Assembly (NCBI RefSeq): GCF_001424905.1
Contig: NZ_LMCU01000001.1
Location: forward strand, 1,419,480 to 1,483,479
DNA length: 64,000 nt
Source of the DNA: Leifsonia sp. Root112D2
GTDB lineage: Bacteria > Actinomycetota > Actinomycetes > Actinomycetales > Microbacteriaceae
Reading direction: 5' to 3'
Within the stretch, counting starts at the first letter, position 1; each line of letters opens with the position of its first letter. The position numbers and the translations under genes are program-made. Shown piece after piece: positions 18,001 to 26,267 of this stretch. The notes under the pieces are model-generated. The model was not told the origin of the DNA, searched no databases, and worked only from the letters and a program-made list of their open reading frames with translations.

Positions 18001-19559
18001 GTGCTGCCGGGTGCGAGCCCGGTGTCTGTGAATCCGAGCTGTGGTAGTGCCCACCATGGAGAGTTCGCGTTCACGGTGTATACGGGGCTCGTCGAGCTGT
18101 CGCGGAACACCTTGTAGGTCAAGATCGCGTCATCAGGATCACTCGTACCTGTGAAGGCCACGCGAACTGTCCCGCCGGAGAGGGAAATCGCCGACGGCTT
18201 GGCTGCGGTGTATACGGGACCAATCTTGTTCGGTGCGACGTTGCGCGTCGCGAATGTCGCAAGGCCTTGCTGTGCCTTGCCGCCGATGGACGTGAACTCG
18301 CCCCCCATGATCAGGTAGGTGCCGTTCGTTCCGAGCGACCACCCACCCTGATACTGCCCAGTGTAGGTACCCGCATTAACGTCCGGGTACCAGTTCAATT
18401 GAGTGGGGACCGGCTGGTAGGAATAGTTCATGTTGGAGCCGGGAGCCCCCTGATCGGTGCCCGTGGCGAAGATCGTGTTGGCGATCCCACGCTTCCACAC
18501 GTTCGGGTTCTGTTGCGGGAAGGTCCCCACCGAGGTGCAGTCATGGGAGTGGTCGACGTAGTAGATGACCTCGCCGATGACCGACTGGCCGTACGTAGCG
18601 CCATAACAATTGTCGAGCCAGACCAAGTCGCCGGTGGCTGCGTTCGCGGCGAACCTGCCGTCGAACCAGTGGCCACCCTCTCCGTCGGCTCCCCCGTAGA
18701 CGATGCCATCCTTGATGATCAGGTCGGTCGTCCACGAGCGGTTGTTGACGCCTTGTGCAGTGGGAATCGGGCGGCTGGACCAGGCCTCGGAAGCACCGGT
18801 TGCGCCATCGACTGCTCCGATTCCAACGATCCCTTGACCGTTCAGACTCTGGAAACGACCTCCGACGATGATTCGGCTGTCGTCGGGGTACGCCGCCAAG
18901 GCCTGCACGATGTCATCAGCAGTCGGCGCCCACGTCTTTAGCGAACCATTTGCGCGGTTGAACGCCGCGAGGTTGGCGCGCGTCTGCGAGCCGGCCGAGG
19001 CGAACGAGCCACCCGCATATACCGTCGTATTACTGACGGAAACGGTGTTGATGTGACCATATGCGGCCGGCTTAAAAGCCGTATCGAGAGCGCCGGAGGG
19101 TAACTTGAAACCGGCAATTTTGTTCTGCGCTTGCCCGGATACGGCGGTGAAGTCACCGCCGACGTAGAGTTCGCTGGAATCGGGGCTCACCGAGATGGCT
19201 AGCCCCTGTGCGTTCAGGTTCGGATTCCAGGGAAGGATCGTTCCCGTCGCGATATCGAACGCCATCGCGTTGTTTCGCGTCACCTGGTTCACACCGGGTG
19301 CTGCTCCGGACGGCCGCGCGGAAGTGAAGCTGCCGACGGCGTACGCGGTGTTTCCAACAACGGCCACCTTCCAAACCACCCCATTGATCTGCGGCGTCGG
19401 CAACACGTCAGCACTGACGGTTGTCGGCAGCGCCGTGGGAGGGGCCGGAGTGTCAGCCAGCGCCGGCAAGGCGCTGAGGCCGGTCACCATAAGGGCCGCG
19501 GTAGCAAGGGAACTGGCCGCAATCATTGTGAGCCTGCGGGCGTGATGTGAGCGATACAT
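15093..19559 (-). CDS. Large secreted protein: propeller, FN3, two LamG, three PKD, C-terminal module
   Basis: The protein is about 1488 residues. I chose ATG at 19559 because it gives a clean signal peptide (MYRSHHARRLTMIAAS..ALPALADT). The ATG at 19607 would add 16 polar residues and overlap the upstream gene. Order after the signal: a beta-propeller-like region (about 45-450; repeats like AYAVGSFTSA, LYVGGDFTAVSG, VYAGGSFASAG), an FN3-like domain (about 455-545), LamG 1 (from about 563, DYWPLNEASG), LamG 2 (from about 798, YWRLDDTSG) and three PKD domains (about 1013-1270, each with DPDGTxxxxxWNFGD or WNWGD). The last 215 residues (DSFGRTV..) match the module at the N-terminus of the beta-helix protein. 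There are no catalytic residues and no LPxTG anchor. Its place inside the EPS operon suggests an extracellular matrix protein that binds the polymer. Confidence 0.85.
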   Translation of the reverse strand: MYRSHHARRLTMIAASSLATAALMVTGLSALPALADTPAPPTALPTTVSADVLPTPQINGVVWKVAVVGNTAYAVGSFTSARPSGAAPGVNQVTRNNAMAFDIATGTILPWNPNLNAQGLAISVSPDSSELYVGGDFTAVSGQAQNKIAGFKLPSGALDTAFKPAAYGHINTVSVSNTTVYAGGSFASAGSQTRANLAAFNRANGSLKTWAPTADDIVQALAAYPDDSRIIVGGRFQSLNGQGIVGIGAVDGATGASEAWSSRPIPTAQGVNNRSWTTDLIIKDGIVYGGADGEGGHWFDGRFAANAATGDLVWLDNCYGATYGQSVIGEVIYYVDHSHDCTSVGTFPQQNPNVWKRGIANTIFATGTDQGAPGSNMNYSYQPVPTQLNWYPDVNAGTYTGQYQGGWSLGTNGTYLIMGGEFTSIGGKAQQGLATFATRNVAPNKIGPVYTAAKPSAISLSGGTVRVAFTGTSDPDDAILTYKVFRDSSTSPVYTVNANSPWWALPQLGFTDTGLAPGSTHTYKVTMTDPSGNSTQPPKSDPVTVSSSVPSAYSQQVIADGAVDYWPLNEASGTVAYDNAGFSDADAGTGVTRGTTGPVPDATASTMDGTNNGNIATRSSIVGPNVFTLEAWFKTTSTAGGKIIGFGDTKTGDSSSYDRQVYLDGAGHVTFGVYPGGVAALTSSAGFNDGQWHMVTASLGATGMTLYLDGVRVASRSDVTSAQAYSGYWRIGGDNLNGWPNTGSSNDLAGSIGQVAVYPTVLTRDTVVNHYNASGRTANVPAAPTDTYGKAVFADNPEIYWRLDDTSGSTMKDSSESSNAGLRSGGVTLGTSGALAGGVGSAATFNGQNGLIAASNSETNPTVYSIETWFKTTTTVGGKLIGFGNTQTGTSGNYDRHIYMQNDGSLVFGTYTGVTNTAISPLSYNDGKWHSVVGTQSSNGMQLYVDGVLVATNSQTAAQNYTGYWRIGGDTTWGSSSAFFNGQLDEAAVYTTALSSDRILTHYELGSGTVPNQLPTAAFTPTTTDLTTTLDASASHDPDGTIASYAWNFGDSSPIGSGSTTTHTYSAPGQYTVTLTVTDNNGATAQISHQVVATAPNVPPTAAFTMTTTPGTVSADGSTSADPDGTIASYTWNWGDGGPASDPTATPTAVHAYSSAGTYTVSLTVTDNKGASNTLGQNITVAAPPNVPPVALFTSQTNGLTASFDGSSSSDPDGTMSAWNWNFGDGTTAAGAMTTHLYAANGTYPVTLTVTDNKGATAQISHTVSVSAVVVPTAYAKDSFGRTVANGFGTADLGGAWTTSNSTSKFSVIPGVGKILLSAPGSGPTISLAGVSAADTEVNVGLGLDKAATGGGVYASVIGRSVSGQGDYRAKVTFFSNGAVALGVERGAPNGTQATLVASGVIPGLTYSVGDVLNVRMQVVGTSPTTVNAKVWKNGTTEPATWQRSTTDTTAAMQSAGSIGLFAYLSSTATNAPVNALWSNLLVNKSTN

Positions 19560-19599
19560 CGAACGGTCTCTCTCTGAGGGTGTTGCTGTGGACGAAGAC

Positions 19600-20904
19600 T
19601 TAAACATGAGCTTCTGCCTGACTGTGATGGGGGGAGATCGTGCGTGCGATCTCTTCCGGTCGGGAAGGGAAGGGGCGTCGCAATATGAACCAGCGAATGG
19701 CCAGACCGCCTAGGAGCGAGCCCGCTGTCAGTGCCACGGGTACGAGAACGACACCACCGCCCATCGCGAGGGCGATGACGGCGAGGCTGAGCGAGAACGT
19801 CGAGTCGGCGAGGCGCCATCCGAATACCGCAGCCTGGCGATGTCGAACCGCGGCGAGTGCCCCATACGGCGTGACCGCCGCAATCGAGGTGGAATAGGCG
19901 AACCAGCCGACACAGAGCCAGATGTCGAGCGCATGACCCGTCACGAGGTGGCCGAGCCAGGGCAGTACGCCGATGAAAACTCCGCCGACCGCGATCGTGG
20001 CGACAACGAGGAGCAACACCATGCGATCCGCGCTGCGGAGAAGCTCCGGAAGTGGTTTGGCGGTGTCTCGTGCGAAGGAGGCGAACAAGAAGGACGACAG
20101 CCCGCTGACAAACAGCATCGTCGGTGCGGCGTAGATGCGCGCGGCCTCGAGTTGGCCTGTGGCCGCTAGCCCGACGATGAGACCGACTGTCGCTCGCATT
20201 CCCGTGAGCAGCGCCGGTCGGAGGCCCTGCTGCGCCGCCCGCCACGCGCCATATCGAGCCACGGTGCCGTAGCCCCCACGTATCGGCTTCACCACGAACC
20301 GCTCCCGCCGTGGTAGCAACCCGGCGGCCAAGAAGAGTGCGGCAAATTGTCCGGCACCGAGCGCCAGAAAGAACGTGCTGAGCGTGAGGGGGCCGTTGTG
20401 TGCCGAGACGGCAAGGATTGCGAGTGAGACGAGGAAGGACGACATATCGACGCAGACGATGCGCCAGAACTTCAGATGCGCCATGAGGAGTCGGCGGAGC
20501 ACGTCTTCTGCAACGAAGGTCACGACCGCCAGACCGTATGCTGCAGCAGTCCACCAGCCGGTCATGCCGGTCGCGGCGCATACCATGATCGCTACCGCCC
20601 CGGCCCCCAGAGCCAAGATGCAAGCCCAGCCCTGAAGCGCCGAGCGGATACGTAGATCCAGACGGTCCAGAACGGTTAGCGAATCACCGACGAAACCTGT
20701 ACTCACCCCGGTAAACAGAACGACTGCGCCATAGAGAATGGCGAAAAGCCCGAATCCTGAGAGGCCCAGGGAGTGCGCTGCGATTAATTGGAGTGCAAGC
20801 CCGGCGAGAGCCTGGGATCCCTGAGCGCAGACAGCACCTAACGCTCCGCCACGCGCAAATCGCGTGAAACGGACAGTCAGGGCGTCGCTGCGCAGGCCCA
20901 TCAT
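19600..20904 (-). CDS. Polysaccharide flippase-like membrane protein (Wzx-like)
   Basis: This 434-residue protein has about 12 predicted helices and starts with LGAVCAQGSQALAGLALQLIAAHSLGLSGFGLFAILYG, the typical entry of the polysaccharide exporter/MOP superfamily. It is expected to flip lipid-linked repeat units across the membrane. The start is placed at 20904 (MMGLRSD), which overlaps the stop of the lipoprotein gene as ATGA. The open frame runs further upstream to 21516, but that part is a shadow of the lipoprotein gene. It lies between glycosyltransferases/lipoprotein and the giant secreted protein. Confidence 0.75.
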   Translation of the reverse strand: MMGLRSDALTVRFTRFARGGALGAVCAQGSQALAGLALQLIAAHSLGLSGFGLFAILYGAVVLFTGVSTGFVGDSLTVLDRLDLRIRSALQGWACILALGAGAVAIMVCAATGMTGWWTAAAYGLAVVTFVAEDVLRRLLMAHLKFWRIVCVDMSSFLVSLAILAVSAHNGPLTLSTFFLALGAGQFAALFLAAGLLPRRERFVVKPIRGGYGTVARYGAWRAAQQGLRPALLTGMRATVGLIVGLAATGQLEAARIYAAPTMLFVSGLSSFLFASFARDTAKPLPELLRSADRMVLLLVVATIAVGGVFIGVLPWLGHLVTGHALDIWLCVGWFAYSTSIAAVTPYGALAAVRHRQAAVFGWRLADSTFSLSLAVIALAMGGGVVLVPVALTAGSLLGGLAIRWFILRRPFPSRPEEIARTISPHHSQAEAHV

Positions 20905-21608
20905 TTCAGGAACGATCCACTGAACTCTGCAGGAGTGTGCGCGCCGTCGAGGTCGACATACAGAACTGCCTTGGTCGTCGGCTTGGGAACTTGGAAGGCG
21001 TAGACGGCAGATTTTGTCGAGCCTGGTGCCACCGTTCCGGAAAAGTCTCGGGCAGGGACATCGGTGTACAGCGGTGCCGCAACGAGGCCGTCCGCATATC
21101 GAAGCGTAAGCACCACCGATGCGAGGTCGAGGGTCTTCAGCGAGCCGTTCTTGAGCGTGACGGTGAAGACGATGAATGGTGCGCCGGTCACGATCCCGGT
21201 TCCTGTGCTCGTGACTGTGCCGCGCGAGAATCGTGAGGTAGAGATTGCCACGCCATCCTCGAAGACAGCCGGCGTCGTGAAGTTTGCAATTGGGGCCTTG
21301 GCGCGCTTGCTCGCGGATAGCTCTCCGGTTCTCTTGATCACCGGTGCGCCGGAGCCCGTGTCGTTGAAACCGACTGATGGATCGGCCCGAGTCGTGGAGG
21401 TGGGTTCGGGAATCGGCGTGGACGAACTGTGACCGGCGTACGGGGTGCTTGCTGCACCGGAGGGCTGAGGGGCCGCCTCGCCTTGCGAAACGCACCCCGT
21501 CAGCACGATCGCACACAATGTCGTGCTCGCAACGAAGATCGCTGTTGCGCCTACTTTGCCACCGCGAATGCGGCGTTTGGCGCTCGTGCCATTGTTATTC
21601 TTGTTCAC
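20901..21608 (-). CDS. Putative lipoprotein of the EPS locus
   Basis: This 235-residue protein has basic N-terminus KRRIRGGK, a hydrophobic stretch and lipobox VLTGC (Cys about 39), then a Ser/Thr/Pro-rich spacer. A C-terminal domain of beta-strand character follows (FIVFTVTLKNGSLKTLDLASVVLTLRY), resembling the Ig-like DUF4352 type. It is probably anchored outside the membrane. It is translationally coupled to the flippase-like gene (4-base overlap), so an accessory export or assembly role is plausible, but no activity can be named. Confidence 0.7.
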   Translation of the reverse strand: MNKNNNGTSAKRRIRGGKVGATAIFVASTTLCAIVLTGCVSQGEAAPQPSGAASTPYAGHSSSTPIPEPTSTTRADPSVGFNDTGSGAPVIKRTGELSASKRAKAPIANFTTPAVFEDGVAISTSRFSRGTVTSTGTGIVTGAPFIVFTVTLKNGSLKTLDLASVVLTLRYADGLVAAPLYTDVPARDFSGTVAPGSTKSAVYAFQVPKPTTKAVLYVDLDGAHTPAEFSGSFLK

Positions 21609-21728
21609 TTTATACTCGCCTGCTATGTCGGGAAACGGGCTGAAGTTTGTGGAGGGGTATCGCGGGAGGGGCCTGCAAAAGAAAGTGATACATACTCAAC
21701 TATTCACAAAGTTGACAATACCTCTTTT
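21609..21728. promoter_or_regulatory. Upstream region of lipoprotein-flippase run, with motif copy
   Basis: This AT-richer gap lies between the GT4 gene and the lipoprotein gene (both minus). It holds TGATACATACTCAACTAT (21686-21703 on the plus strand), a variant of the 18-bp motif in the same strand orientation as the copy at 26091. About 41 bases here align with the promoter region of the priming transferase (26088-26128), 28 identical by hand count. Confidence 0.45.
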
Positions 21729-22994
21729 TCATGGCAGCACCTGCCTCCCCAGTTTGGGGGGTAGTTTTTCGCCGGGAATCAGGGCAGCCGAGAACGTTAC
21801 CGCGCGTTGTGGGCGGCCTTCCAGGGCGTCGTCGACGATGGCGGCAATTCGGCGACGGTAGCGTTCTGGGGAGTGCCTCGCGACGGCCTGTGCGCGATCG
21901 AGCCATGCCTTCTCACGCACAGTCGGCCAATCGTCGGATATTGACTGCAATGCGTCAGCCAATGCGCTGGGATCGGATGGCGATATCAGTACGCTGGAAC
22001 GATAGCCGCCAGCTGCTTCACGAAGGCCGGAGGTGTTGCTCGTGACCGCGGGCCGGGCACCGAGGATGGCCTCGACGGCGGTGTTTCCGAAGGGCTCGTC
22101 TAGGCGCGATGGCACGACAACCACGTCGCAGTCGCTGAGGAACGGCCAGATGCTCGAGTGAAAGCCGTGAAAGGTGATATCGGTGGCGAGTCCATATCGG
22201 GTGACTTGGTCGATGAGTTGATCTCGGTACCACTCGTATCCGGGAAACACGGCGCCAACTATGTCTAAATGCGCTGCGAGCCCACGATCACGCAGTTGCG
22301 CTACTGCATCGACCGCGATGTCGACACCCTTGCGTGCGGAGAGACGGCCGAGGTAGAGAATCTTGAGCGGTCCGTTCAGCTTTGGCCGACCGCGTTGCGG
22401 GTGCGGGGGTCCGACGACACCGTTGTAGACAATCGTCGAGCGCACAGCAAGGCGCGAATATGACTTGGCCAACACGTCCATACTGAACCGGCTGTTGATC
22501 ACAACCTGGTGCGCGAGGAGGACTGGCGCGTTCAATGCGCGTTGCAGGAGGCGAGACGCCGAACCTTCGGCCTCATGCACATGGCAGATGACGCGCGTGC
22601 GAGAGACGCGCCCGAGGACTACCCAGAGAGGGATCGTCAGTGTATTGACGTAGACCAGATCAGGACGGACGCTGCGCAGGAGTCGACGCCCGTCAATGGA
22701 ACCGCGTATCGTTTGAACGAGCAGATTGATCATGCCGCGCGGTTTGAGCATGCTCTTGCGCAGAACTGGCGTCGGGCAGCAGGCGACGTCGGCCCCGAGA
22801 TCGTGAATGAGCGGCGCCAGCGGTCCGGTCTCGGGGAGAGTCACTATCACCCTGGCGCCGGCGTCTACAACGGCCTGGATACTCTCGAGCAGAACCCGAT
22901 CCGAACCGTAAAGTTCCGCGCTCGGATGGGCGAACAATACCGTTCTTCCGGTGAGCGGAGATGGATTGGTATCCTCATCCGCGGCGCGGGTCAT
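21729..22994 (-). CDS. GT4-family glycosyltransferase
   Basis: This 421-residue GT-B enzyme starts at 22994 (MTRAADEDTN), which overlaps the preceding gene's stop as ATGA. The N-domain has TVLFAHPSAELYGSDRVLLES. The C-domain is of GT4 type: GPLKILYLGRLSARKGVDIAVDA and then CDVVVVPSRLDEPFGNTAVEAILGARPAVTSN (E..E motif region). It is likely to add a sugar to the lipid-linked EPS repeat on the cytoplasmic face. Donor and acceptor cannot be told from sequence. Confidence 0.85.
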   Translation of the reverse strand: MTRAADEDTNPSPLTGRTVLFAHPSAELYGSDRVLLESIQAVVDAGARVIVTLPETGPLAPLIHDLGADVACCPTPVLRKSMLKPRGMINLLVQTIRGSIDGRRLLRSVRPDLVYVNTLTIPLWVVLGRVSRTRVICHVHEAEGSASRLLQRALNAPVLLAHQVVINSRFSMDVLAKSYSRLAVRSTIVYNGVVGPPHPQRGRPKLNGPLKILYLGRLSARKGVDIAVDAVAQLRDRGLAAHLDIVGAVFPGYEWYRDQLIDQVTRYGLATDITFHGFHSSIWPFLSDCDVVVVPSRLDEPFGNTAVEAILGARPAVTSNTSGLREAAGGYRSSVLISPSDPSALADALQSISDDWPTVREKAWLDRAQAVARHSPERYRRRIAAIVDDALEGRPQRAVTFSAALIPGEKLPPKLGRQVLP

Positions 22995-24223
22995 GGTGCA
23001 CCTCGGTTGACAGCTTCTTCGACGCCAGGTGTGGCGCCGATGTCGCCGATGAGCTTCGTGTCCCGCGCGCTTGGGTCCCACGGAACTCGGGATCGTCGCG
23101 CATGGGGCCGGAGTCGCGGAACCGCACCAGCCGAGAGGCGCGAAGCAAGCGATTCGTAACCCGTGGCGACATCTTCCCAGTCGTATCGGGCACGCGCACG
23201 CGCCTGAAGCCTGTTGCCGTTTTGCGATGTCATTTGAGGCGCTGATTCGGCCTCGTTGACGTAACGTGCGACCGCATCGACGTTGGCGAAGTACTGCCCA
23301 TCGGGGCCAAGCACTTCGCGATTGAAGATGACATCAAACGCGATCACCGGCGTCGCGGCACCCATCGCGCGCAGGAGTGAGGGATTCGTCCCCCCGACCG
23401 AATGACCGTGTAGGTACGTGCATGCGTGCGCATAGAGCTGGTCCAGAAGTTCCTGGTCGTAGATGCTCCCAACGAGTCTGATGCGGTCGTCGTTGGCCGC
23501 CGACGCCGCAATACCTTCCGTATACCGTGCCGCATACGGAGCGCCGCCCACGACGATAAGCGGCTTCTTCGCGGAGCTTTTTCGATATCCATCAACGATG
23601 ACGTCGACGTGATTCTCTGGCTCGAAGCGGGCCACGACCAGATGGTAGTCGTCGGCGCTCAGCCCGAGCTCTGAAAGTCGATCACTTGGCTGCGCGACAA
23701 GGAGCGGTGCCCCGTAGGTGAGTAGCTGTGTCTCTGCAGAGAACTCATGACTGTAGTAGTCTGCGATTCCCTGAGCGTCCGCGATCAGGGCATCGGACCA
23801 CTGCACGGAGAACCGTTCCGCCCAGCGATAGTAGCTACGCCCGAGTTTCCCCCATTTCCCGCGTTTCCACTCGAGTCCATCGACATGTACGGCGACGGGT
23901 ATACCGCGCATTCTAAGCAATGGCAGAAACGGAGCGTTCGCGGCATTGAAGACGAAGGCGGCGTCAAACCGGCCTGCGAGGCCGGCATGGGCTGCTGAGA
24001 GGGCAGTGTGACTAAGCGTTTCTATGGACTTGCCGTGTAGCGCGGGGAGATGTACGAGCCGCATCCCGAGGTACTCTGCCTGGCGTGGGCCCTTTGCCCC
24101 TCGGCAATATACCGTGATGTCGTGTCCCCGTTCGGCAAGGCGCTTGCCAATCTCCTCGACGGCGGTCTCGAATCCTCCGTACGCGGCGGGTACGCCACGT
24201 GTGCCGATCATGGCGATGCGCAT
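22991..24223 (-). CDS. GT4-family glycosyltransferase with DUF1972-like N-domain
   Basis: This 410-residue protein starts at 24223 (MRIAMIGTRGVPAAYGGFET), which overlaps the sugar-transferase stop as ATGA. The MIGTRGxPAxYGGFET opening is typical of DUF1972/rhamnosyltransferase-type enzymes that often add the second sugar after the priming transferase. The C-domain carries HLVVARFEPENHVDVIVDGY and GHSVGGTNPSLLRAMGAATPVIAFD. Gene order directly after the priming enzyme fits that role. A frame extension to 24370 is a shadow of the upstream gene. Confidence 0.85.
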   Translation of the reverse strand: MRIAMIGTRGVPAAYGGFETAVEEIGKRLAERGHDITVYCRGAKGPRQAEYLGMRLVHLPALHGKSIETLSHTALSAAHAGLAGRFDAAFVFNAANAPFLPLLRMRGIPVAVHVDGLEWKRGKWGKLGRSYYRWAERFSVQWSDALIADAQGIADYYSHEFSAETQLLTYGAPLLVAQPSDRLSELGLSADDYHLVVARFEPENHVDVIVDGYRKSSAKKPLIVVGGAPYAARYTEGIAASAANDDRIRLVGSIYDQELLDQLYAHACTYLHGHSVGGTNPSLLRAMGAATPVIAFDVIFNREVLGPDGQYFANVDAVARYVNEAESAPQMTSQNGNRLQARARARYDWEDVATGYESLASRLSAGAVPRLRPHARRSRVPWDPSARDTKLIGDIGATPGVEEAVNRGAP

Positions 24224-25773
24224 CAGTATGCACCTATAGGATGTAGCACCACGCTCAGCGTGCGCCAGAGCAGCACTAAGTCCCCAACTACCGACCAGTT
24301 CTCCACGTAGTAGAGGTCTAAACGGACACTTTCGTCCCAGGAGAGATTGGATCGACCGTTGACTTGCCACATGCCGGTAAGGCCAGGCTTAATGTAAAGT
24401 CGGCGGCCGACGTGGCCGGCGTAGCTTTCGACTTCGCGCTCTAACGGGGGACGAGGGCCGACGAGGCTCATGTTGCCGATCAACACATTCCAGAGCTGGG
24501 GCAGTTCGTCGAGCGAGTATTTGCGTAGCACTCGACCGATTCGCGTCACGCGTGGGTCGTCCTTCATTTTGAAGAGCAGTCCGCTTCCTTCGTTGCTCCC
24601 GACCAGGGCGGACAGCGCGCTTTCGGCGTCAACGTTCATCGAACGGAACTTCAGCATCATGAACGTTTCTCCCCCGCGGCCCACTCGCTCCTGACGGAAG
24701 ATGACGGATCCGTGGCTGTCCACTCGAATGAGTAGGGCGACTACGAGCATGACTGGGAGTAGCGCCACCAAAGCGATGCCTGATATTGCGATATCCATGG
24801 CTCGTTTGAGAACGTGTTTGCTTCCTTCGAACTGCGGGATCTCCACATGGATAAGCGGCAGCCCTTCGACCGGGCGGAAGTGAATGCGGGGGCCCGCGAC
24901 ATCAGTCAGCCTCGACGCCAACACCAGTTCGGTCGCGGTGCCTTCGAGTTGCCAGCCAAGGCCTCGGATGAAGTCGCCGTCCGCGTGGGGCTGTCCTGCC
25001 ACGATCACCGTCTCGGCGCCTACCCGCGCTGCGGCCGAGGCGACGTCAGCGAGAGACGAGGAGATTACGGGCACGGTATGGTGGCCAACCTCGACATGTG
25101 TGCTTCCCGTCTCGTATAGTGCAGCTCCGACGATGGTGAAGGCCGTGCCGGGCTTCTTGTCGACTTGGCCGATGACGTACTGCACGTCCTCGACCCAACC
25201 GACCACAATTGCGCGAGACAGATAGCGGTTGGAACGTCGTTGGCGGATGAGCCACTGCCGCCAAAGCCAGCGGCTGCTGAGCAGGCCGACTGTGCCGACC
25301 GGTAGAGCGAGAACGAAGTACCCGCGAGCCACGTCGACCTTGGCAACCAGGAAGATGATGGCGAGCAGTCCGAAAGTCAGCGAACTCGCGCTCACGATGC
25401 GTTTGTATTCGGTTGAGCCCAAGCCGACAACTCGGGCGTCGCGTGAGTGTGCGGCTCCCAAGGCGAGCAGCCAGGTGATGGCGATCAGTGGAACGAGGAC
25501 CGTGTAGCCGGCCTTCGTTCCGTCGACGGTTGCCGAAGCATCGATAAAGCCAAAACGGGCAATGTAAGCAACCACGACGGCGCCGAGAATGATGGCCGTG
25601 TCGCTGATGTGCAGCATGGAGCGATACCGCCTTGACCAAGAACGTCGCACGGATGCCGCAGGAGGACGGGCTGGTGCGAACTCGAATGCCGACCCGACAG
25701 TGTGCGACCGCGTCGAGCGGATGCGGTTGCCGATACGGCCGGCGACAGGCAGGCGGGGCTTCAGCTCAGTCAT
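24223..25773 (-). CDS. Polyprenyl-phosphate sugar-phosphate transferase (priming enzyme)
   Basis: This 516-residue protein has four N-terminal membrane helices (about 55-170), a middle nucleotide-binding-like domain (CoA-binding type) and a C-terminal bacterial sugar-transferase domain (about 328-516). The catalytic domain shows KRAMDIAISGIALVALLPVM, VIFRQERVGRGGETFMMLKFRSM and SLVGPRPPLEREV. This is the WbaP/CpsE architecture, which loads the first sugar-1-phosphate on undecaprenyl phosphate and starts repeat-unit synthesis. It is the first gene of the minus-strand EPS run, with a long untranslated leader from a promoter near 26104-26132. Confidence 0.92.
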   Translation of the reverse strand: MTELKPRLPVAGRIGNRIRSTRSHTVGSAFEFAPARPPAASVRRSWSRRYRSMLHISDTAIILGAVVVAYIARFGFIDASATVDGTKAGYTVLVPLIAITWLLALGAAHSRDARVVGLGSTEYKRIVSASSLTFGLLAIIFLVAKVDVARGYFVLALPVGTVGLLSSRWLWRQWLIRQRRSNRYLSRAIVVGWVEDVQYVIGQVDKKPGTAFTIVGAALYETGSTHVEVGHHTVPVISSSLADVASAAARVGAETVIVAGQPHADGDFIRGLGWQLEGTATELVLASRLTDVAGPRIHFRPVEGLPLIHVEIPQFEGSKHVLKRAMDIAISGIALVALLPVMLVVALLIRVDSHGSVIFRQERVGRGGETFMMLKFRSMNVDAESALSALVGSNEGSGLLFKMKDDPRVTRIGRVLRKYSLDELPQLWNVLIGNMSLVGPRPPLEREVESYAGHVGRRLYIKPGLTGMWQVNGRSNLSWDESVRLDLYYVENWSVVGDLVLLWRTLSVVLHPIGAY

Positions 25774-26090
25774 TGTGCCCTCGCTCCCAAGACCAGAGAA
25801 GAGCCGGCGACGGCTGCGGGGGGATTGCCGTGCTTTCGAACGGCCAAGCCGCCGCCGGCTCTAGCAGGGGAGAACACCGAAATGCGGGGAGCGGGCCGTG
25901 GCGCGCGCAGTGCGCTTAAGGCCGCGGGCGCGGACTCAAGGGGGGTTAAGCGCCGAATCGGGTATCGGCACGTCAGATGCGCGTTCACTAGGTCTTTCCC
26001 TGCATTTCGGGTTACAGGTGGTGCGGGTGTGTGCTAGGTGTGGTGCGCTGCGTCTTTGTCAAAGCGAGGGGTAAGTCTCGCATTCGAAAA

Positions 26091-26108
26091 TGATAAAAAC
26101 TCAGTTAT
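26091..26108 (+). promoter_or_regulatory. Copy of 18-bp motif overlapping EPS promoter -10
   Basis: The sequence TGATAAAAACTCAGTTAT overlaps the -10 box (TATAAC on the minus strand) of the putative priming-transferase promoter. It could serve as an operator shared with the sulfur importer on the plus strand. Confidence 0.5.
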
Positions 26109-26132
26109 ACACATGTCAGACACTATCGTCAA
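26104..26132 (-). promoter_or_regulatory. Putative sigma70-type promoter of EPS operon
   Basis: On the minus strand there is TTGACG, a 17-base spacer and TATAAC. It points to the priming-transferase gene at 25773 and implies a leader of about 320 bases. The leader (25774-26090) shows no further gene or obvious riboswitch by eye. Confidence 0.5.
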
Positions 26133-26163
26133 AAAGCCATAGTGCCTTCCCCCAACTCGGGGG

Positions 26164-26181
26164 TGATGAATCCTCAGTTAT
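26164..26181 (+). promoter_or_regulatory. Second copy of 18-bp motif upstream of importer
   Basis: The sequence TGATGAATCCTCAGTTAT begins 73 bases after the start of the copy at 26091, in the same orientation. The rest of this long intergenic region (25774-26339) holds only promoters and motif copies, with no supported gene. Confidence 0.5.
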
Positions 26182-26267
26182 GAGAATAGCGAGTCCAGCG
26201 CCATTCCGCACCCCCGGCGTTGCACAACCGCGGTGGGCACGCTTGGGGGCGGCTGAAATTAAAACCC

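Noticed and set aside
20905..21516. Upstream extension of the flippase-like frame
   Set aside because: It lies in another frame of the lipoprotein gene and reads as Arg/His-rich noise; the ATGA overlap at 20904 is a better start.
4954..26163. CCCC-N5-GGGG palindromes (4954, 21747, 26149) as a specific operator
   Set aside because: Such a pattern is expected several times by chance in 64 kb at this GC level. Only the wider alignment of the two EPS regions is kept as a finding.
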